Assembly: GCA_041592335.1 (NCBI GenBank)
Contig: JBFHQE010000001.1
Location: 186,001-250,000, forward strand
Reading direction: 5' to 3'
DNA length: 64,000 bases
From: JBFHQE01 sp041592335
GTDB taxonomy: Bacteria > Pseudomonadota > Gammaproteobacteria > Thiohalobacterales > Thiohalobacteraceae
Shown: positions 60,995-64,000 of the stretch, in pieces
Layout of the letters: the number at the start of each line of letters is the position of its first letter
Numbering within the stretch: the stretch's first letter is position 1
Program-made: the position numbers and the translations under genes
Notes under the pieces: generated by a model
The model's database searches: none
Told to the model about the DNA's origin: nothing
What the model saw: only the letters and a program-made list of their open reading frames with translations

Positions 60995-61195
60995 ATGGCG
61001 TTATATACCTGCCCTGTCTGTGGAATGAGTATCGGCGAAATGACCTGCGGCAAGTGCGGCAAACCATTGGTACACGACACGATTACCACGCCAGAAGGTG
61101 AAACCGTGCATGTATCCAAGTGTCCGGATGGTCATGGCATGGTGAAGTCACCAATGTGCTGCGGCAAGGACATGGCCTGTTCCACACCTTCCTGA
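60995..61195 (+). CDS. Small zinc-ribbon protein
   Basis: A 66-residue cysteine-rich protein: CPVCGM, CGKCGKP, a later KCPDGH and CCGKDMACS, giving at least two possible metal sites. AGGAG precedes it; an in-frame GTG just before the ATG (60992) is also possible. Role unknown; DNA or RNA binding or metal handling are possible. Confidence 0.75.
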   Translation: MALYTCPVCGMSIGEMTCGKCGKPLVHDTITTPEGETVHVSKCPDGHGMVKSPMCCGKDMACSTPS

Positions 61196-61207
61196 TTCCC
61201 GTTCTGG

Positions 61208-61612
61208 CTACAGCCCGTCACACACGTGGCGGGGCTGGCTGTCTTCACTGAAATCCTGGTAAGGCATTTGCGGCATGGGCATCTGGGCCATCATCGCCTG
61301 CATGTCCCTGGTGCATTCGCGCAGGGTCTTCATGGAGGGTGATTGCGCAATCTGCATGCCGTAACTAATCGCCTTGCGTTGTGCCTCGTCGCGTTTGCCG
61401 GCCGCGCAGAGTGAATTTATCTCGGACTCCATGCGCTGGCCCTGTTGCTGCAGGGCGTCGATCTCGGACTGATCAATCTGTGCCATGCAGGCCTGCATTT
61501 TCTGCATTTGCGCCATCATTCCCTGCATGTCGCCCTGATTCATTCCACCTGGTGGTTGCGCCAGTAACGCCGAAGGCAGCGTGCTCAACAAGATGAATGC
61601 AATCCTTTTCAT
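61208..61612 (-). CDS. Exported methionine-rich protein of unknown function
   Basis: A 134-residue protein with a signal peptide (MKRIAFILLSTLPSALLA). The mature part is Met/Gln-rich (GGMNQGDMQGMMAQMQKMQACMAQ) and has four Cys. The C-terminus has another Met/Pro-rich stretch. Metal binding in the periplasm is a guess from composition. Unrecognised family. Confidence 0.7.
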   Translation of the reverse strand: MKRIAFILLSTLPSALLAQPPGGMNQGDMQGMMAQMQKMQACMAQIDQSEIDALQQQGQRMESEINSLCAAGKRDEAQRKAISYGMQIAQSPSMKTLRECTRDMQAMMAQMPMPQMPYQDFSEDSQPRHVCDGL

Positions 61613-61637
61613 ATTTAGCTCCCTGGTTTTTGCTGGA

Positions 61638-61982
61638 TTATTCTAGAGCGAGGGAGATTGACGCTTGTGCGGTGGCTTTGTCAATCCTGATGTCCATTTC
61701 GCAATATTCGTTCAGTTCATCAACCGGGCTTGGGTCATCCGCGCAGCAACTGCCCGCGATGATGCCCTGGTAAAAGACGCCAACCCGGGCGGTAAGGTTG
61801 TCGCCGTCTTCGGCGAAGCGCAGCACAGTGACCTGGAACGGACTGTCGCTGACATAGCTGCTTTGCCTGAGACCGGCCTGCAAGGGAAGATCGGTATGCG
61901 CCAGCTGTTCGAGTTCCGCCTTGAGGGATTCGGCAAAACGGGCCTGTCCCCAGTCGGACAACGCTGAAGAGAGTGTCAGCAT
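61638..61982 (-). CDS. Unrecognised small protein
   Basis: A 114-residue soluble protein (MLTLSSALSDWGQARFAESLKAELEQLAHTDLPLQAGL...). It contains GSCCADDPSPVDELNEYCEMDIRID. No signal or membrane helix. It begins 6 nt after the next upstream gene, so the two probably form an operon. Confidence 0.6.
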   Translation of the reverse strand: MLTLSSALSDWGQARFAESLKAELEQLAHTDLPLQAGLRQSSYVSDSPFQVTVLRFAEDGDNLTARVGVFYQGIIAGSCCADDPSPVDELNEYCEMDIRIDKATAQASISLALE

Positions 61983-61988
61983 GGACGA

Positions 61989-62336
61989 TCAGCCTTCATA
62001 ACGGCCATGAAAAATTTCAATCAGTTCGGTCAGCTTGTTGTGAAAGTGTCCCTCGAATTCATCGAGACTCTTGCCGAATAGTTTCAGGTACTGTTCGGCC
62101 TTGTCGTGGGACAGGTAGCGTTTGTTAATGTTGTACTCGTGCTCGGGTTTGGACTTGTCGTGACGCGGCACGATTTCCCAGTGCACGAAATCCGCGTCGA
62201 TGGGCTCGCATTCTTTCTGGGCAAAAGCACAGAACTCGTCGACATGGCTCTGGCCTTCCGGGCCAAGACAGCCGGGTTCGACCCGGAATAGCACGGTCAG
62301 TTTCTTTTCCTGTGGTAAAGGCAGCTTGTCTTTCAC
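61989..62336 (-). CDS. Unrecognised small protein
   Basis: A 115-residue soluble protein starting MKDKLPLPQEKKLTVLFRVEPGCLGPEGQSHVDEFCAFAQ, with two further Cys and a charged, helical second half (EHEYNINKRYLSHDKAEQYLKLFGKSLDEFEGHFHNKL). Followed after 6 nt by the 114-residue gene. Family not recognised. Confidence 0.65.
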   Translation of the reverse strand: MKDKLPLPQEKKLTVLFRVEPGCLGPEGQSHVDEFCAFAQKECEPIDADFVHWEIVPRHDKSKPEHEYNINKRYLSHDKAEQYLKLFGKSLDEFEGHFHNKLTELIEIFHGRYEG

Positions 62337-62376
62337 GTCAATACTCTGTGGGAACTATGCCAAGAGCATAGCGGAT

Positions 62377-62478
62377 TTAGAGTAAAGAATCTCTTCCGGG
62401 TTCATGGCTGTCGAATTGCGGCAGGTCGCCGCAAATCTCGAAGCGTACCGAGCCGCATAGGCAACTGCCGTGATACAT
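62377..62478 (-). pseudogene. Remnant of a GFA-family gene
   Basis: The frame encodes MYHGSCLCGSVRFEICGDLP, the N-terminus of GFA (glutathione-dependent formaldehyde-activating) family proteins. After this start it reads a short unrelated segment and stops at 33 residues, where a full member has 120 or more. The downstream CxxC zinc motifs are missing. Confidence 0.6.
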
Positions 62479-62519
62479 GGCAAACATCCCTGGTAATGGT
62501 TTTACTGACCGGGTCGTAT

Positions 62520-62861
62520 TTACACCTTCTTCACAAACTGTGATTTCAACTGCATGGCGCCAATGCCGTCGATTTTGCAATCGATGTCATGATCGCCTTC
62601 GACCAGGCGGATATTCTTGACCTTGGTGCCGACCTTGACCACGGATGACGAGCCCTTGATTTTCAGATCCTTGATCACGGTGACGGTGTCGCCATCGGCG
62701 AGCGCGTTGCCGTTAGCGTCCTTGATGACGCGCTGATCGCCGCCGCTGTCCGCCGGGGCATCCTTTGACCATTCGTGGCCGCATTCCGGGCAGACGTACA
62801 TGGCGCCATCTTCATAGGCGTATTCCGAGTTGCATTCTGGGCAGTTGGGTAAAGAGCTCAT
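62520..62861 (-). CDS. yjdM: YjdM/PhnA-like zinc-ribbon protein
   Basis: A 113-residue protein. An N-terminal zinc ribbon (CPECNSEYAYEDGAMYVCPECGHEW) is followed by the YjdM domain: VIKDANGNALADGDTVTVIKDLKIKGSSSVVKVGTKVKNIRLVEGDHDIDCKIDG. Formerly called PhnA, though it is not the phosphonoacetate hydrolase. Biochemical role unclear. Confidence 0.9.
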   Translation of the reverse strand: MSSLPNCPECNSEYAYEDGAMYVCPECGHEWSKDAPADSGGDQRVIKDANGNALADGDTVTVIKDLKIKGSSSVVKVGTKVKNIRLVEGDHDIDCKIDGIGAMQLKSQFVKKV

Positions 62862-63014
62862 GAGTTTTTCGCTGTTTGATAAAAATTCGGCGCAATTATA
62901 ACGCCTGTGCGAAATTGGTGCAGGACAAACATTTCCAGATGAGCTTTGCCTTAATCCGTAGGATAATACGCGCTGCCCGGTTCGCGGGTTTGTGCCAGGA
63001 ACAGAGAGCAGAAC

Positions 63015-63578
63015 ATGAAAGCCAGTGATATTAAAAAAGGTGCCGTAATCGAGGTCGAGAGTCAGAAGGTCGCGGTGAAACAGGTGGCGGTGCAGTCACC
63101 GTCCTCGCGCAGCGGCAGCACCCTGTACAAGGTGCGCGGCCAGAACCTGGTGACCCGGCAGAAATTCGAACGCAGTTTCAAGGGCGATGAAACCGTTGGC
63201 GAAGTCGACTTCATGCGTCGCCCGGTGCAGTTTCTGTATCGCGACGGCGATGGCTGCACGTTCATGGATACGGAAACCTACGAGCAGTTTCTGGTGGCGG
63301 ATAGTCTGCTTGAAGAAGAATTACCCTATATCACGGACGGGCTGGAGGGCCTGACGGCGCTGGTGGCCGATGAAGAGCTGCTGGGTGTCGATCTGCCAGC
63401 CACTGTCAGTCTGGCTATTACCGAATGTTCACCCGGCATCAAGGGTGCCTCGGCCAGTGCGCGCACCAAGCCTGCCACGCTGAGTACCGGCCTGGTCGTG
63501 CAGGTGCCCGAGTACCTGTCCGAAGGTGAAGTGATCAAGGTGAATACCGAGACCGGCGATTATATTTCGCGTGCCTGA
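63015..63578 (+). CDS. efpL: Elongation factor P-like protein EfpL (YeiP type)
   Basis: A 187-residue EF-P paralogue with three beta-barrel domains. The KOW-like N-terminal domain contains the tip loop QSPSSRSGSTLYKVRGQNL, in place of the modified-lysine tip of EF-P. The C-terminal OB part ends GEVIKVNTETGDYISRA, the family signature. It would relieve ribosome stalling at certain proline or other motifs. Confidence 0.9.
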   Translation: MKASDIKKGAVIEVESQKVAVKQVAVQSPSSRSGSTLYKVRGQNLVTRQKFERSFKGDETVGEVDFMRRPVQFLYRDGDGCTFMDTETYEQFLVADSLLEEELPYITDGLEGLTALVADEELLGVDLPATVSLAITECSPGIKGASASARTKPATLSTGLVVQVPEYLSEGEVIKVNTETGDYISRA

Positions 63579-63582
63579 GTGG

Positions 63583-64000
63583 TTATCGGTGTGACGGCGC
63601 GACAAGCCACTCGCTGCGCGAGCCGCCGCCCTTTCCCGTCAGAGTTTTTTCCAGCTGGGCAAGTACGCCCCTGATCTGTTCGTCGACCTGCCATGGCAGG
63701 TTGATAAACGCCATGCCGCTGCCGTGCATGCCAAATTCACTGTCTTGCGCTTTCACCCAGAGTTCGGCCACGAACAAGTTGGCCGGTTTATCTTTCACGA
63801 GATGCTTGAGCATGTGCGGTGCCTGGTTGCGGGCGTGCGCCAGTAACGGATACCAGATGGCGATAATGCCGGTCGGCCATTTACGATGCAGTTGTTTGAC
63901 CGTCGTGGTGATCTGCACATATTCGTCGTTCAACTCATAGGGTGGATCGATCAGCACCAGGCCGCGTTTCGGCGTTGGTGGACACAATGCCAGCACGCCT
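63583..64000 (-). CDS. rlmJ: RlmJ-like 23S rRNA adenine methyltransferase (5' end outside window)
   Basis: The frame runs off the right edge, so only the C-terminal part is seen. The catalytic motif DPPY occurs in GLVLIDPPYELNDEYVQI. The C-terminal half (IAIWYPLLAHARNQA ... GSGMAFINLPWQVDEQIRGVLAQLEKTL) fits RlmJ, which N6-methylates A2030 of 23S rRNA. It is convergent with efpL, 4 nt apart. Confidence 0.9.
   Translation of the reverse strand, partial: GVLALCPPTPKRGLVLIDPPYELNDEYVQITTTVKQLHRKWPTGIIAIWYPLLAHARNQAPHMLKHLVKDKPANLFVAELWVKAQDSEFGMHGSGMAFINLPWQVDEQIRGVLAQLEKTLTGKGGGSRSEWLVAPSHR

Overview
The window looks like chromosomal DNA of a free-living gammaproteobacterium. The evidence is the ubiK-comM block beside glnK-amtB, a biosynthetic SpeA, an EfpL-type EF-P paralogue, the start of an RlmJ-like gene, a Rep helicase, many c-di-GMP proteins and moderately high GC. 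No phage, insertion sequence or CRISPR array is visible. Two short REP-like palindromes occur. The genus cannot be named from sequence reading alone.

Layout. 1-7.8 kb: end of a diguanylate cyclase, a TetR regulator with an HPP membrane protein, then a Tat-exported solute-binding protein coupled to a hybrid histidine kinase. 7.9-9.7 kb: tRNA-Arg(CCG), a SprA-type HELAH protein with a tiny flagellar-rod-like partner, and a cytochrome c5. 9.9-15 kb: complete urease cluster ureD-A-B-C-E-F-G. 15.1-21.7 kb: sigma-54 promoter, TorF-type porin and urea ABC transporter urtABCDE. 21.7-23.3 kb: formamidase fmdA and fmdB on the minus strand. 23.6-32.2 kb: a second Urt/Fmd-type ABC transporter, aliphatic amidase amiE, then a NorD-like VWA protein and a NorQ/CbbQ-like AAA+ ATPase. 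32.8-34.4 kb: an orphan GAF-AAA+-Fis sigma-54 activator. 34.6-44.8 kb: rep, a membrane M48-like pseudoprotease with TPRs, a PAS/GAF/HD-GYP phosphodiesterase, a CxxCH-containing GGDEF protein, and a FIST-GGDEF pair. 44.9-48.8 kb: comM, ubiK, glnK, amtB. 48.8-55.2 kb: CDGSH protein, DUF4124 protein, divergent speE/speA, a beta-hydroxyacid dehydrogenase, a truncated haemoglobin and a metallophosphoesterase. 55.3-57.6 kb: EF-G with a structured leader. 57.6-59.8 kb: an unusual three-gene operon encoding a ParA ATPase fused to an AMPK-type carbohydrate-binding domain, a P-loop-less FlhG/MinD-like protein and an unrecognised protein. 59.8-64 kb: small proteins, ArfB, YjdM/PhnA, EfpL and a partial RlmJ.

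The central theme is scavenging of organic nitrogen. Urea (urt plus urease) and short-chain amides (fmd transporter plus formamidase and AmiE) are imported and hydrolysed to ammonia, which GlnK-AmtB and central nitrogen control would handle. Three almost identical -24/-12 promoters (before the porin-urt operon, before the amide transporter and before fmdA) suggest one sigma-54 regulon. The activator at 32.8-34.4 kb is the obvious candidate regulator. The best candidates for undescribed biology are the ParA-CBM operon (57.6-59.8 kb) and the attachment of a NorD/NorQ pair to an amidase operon.
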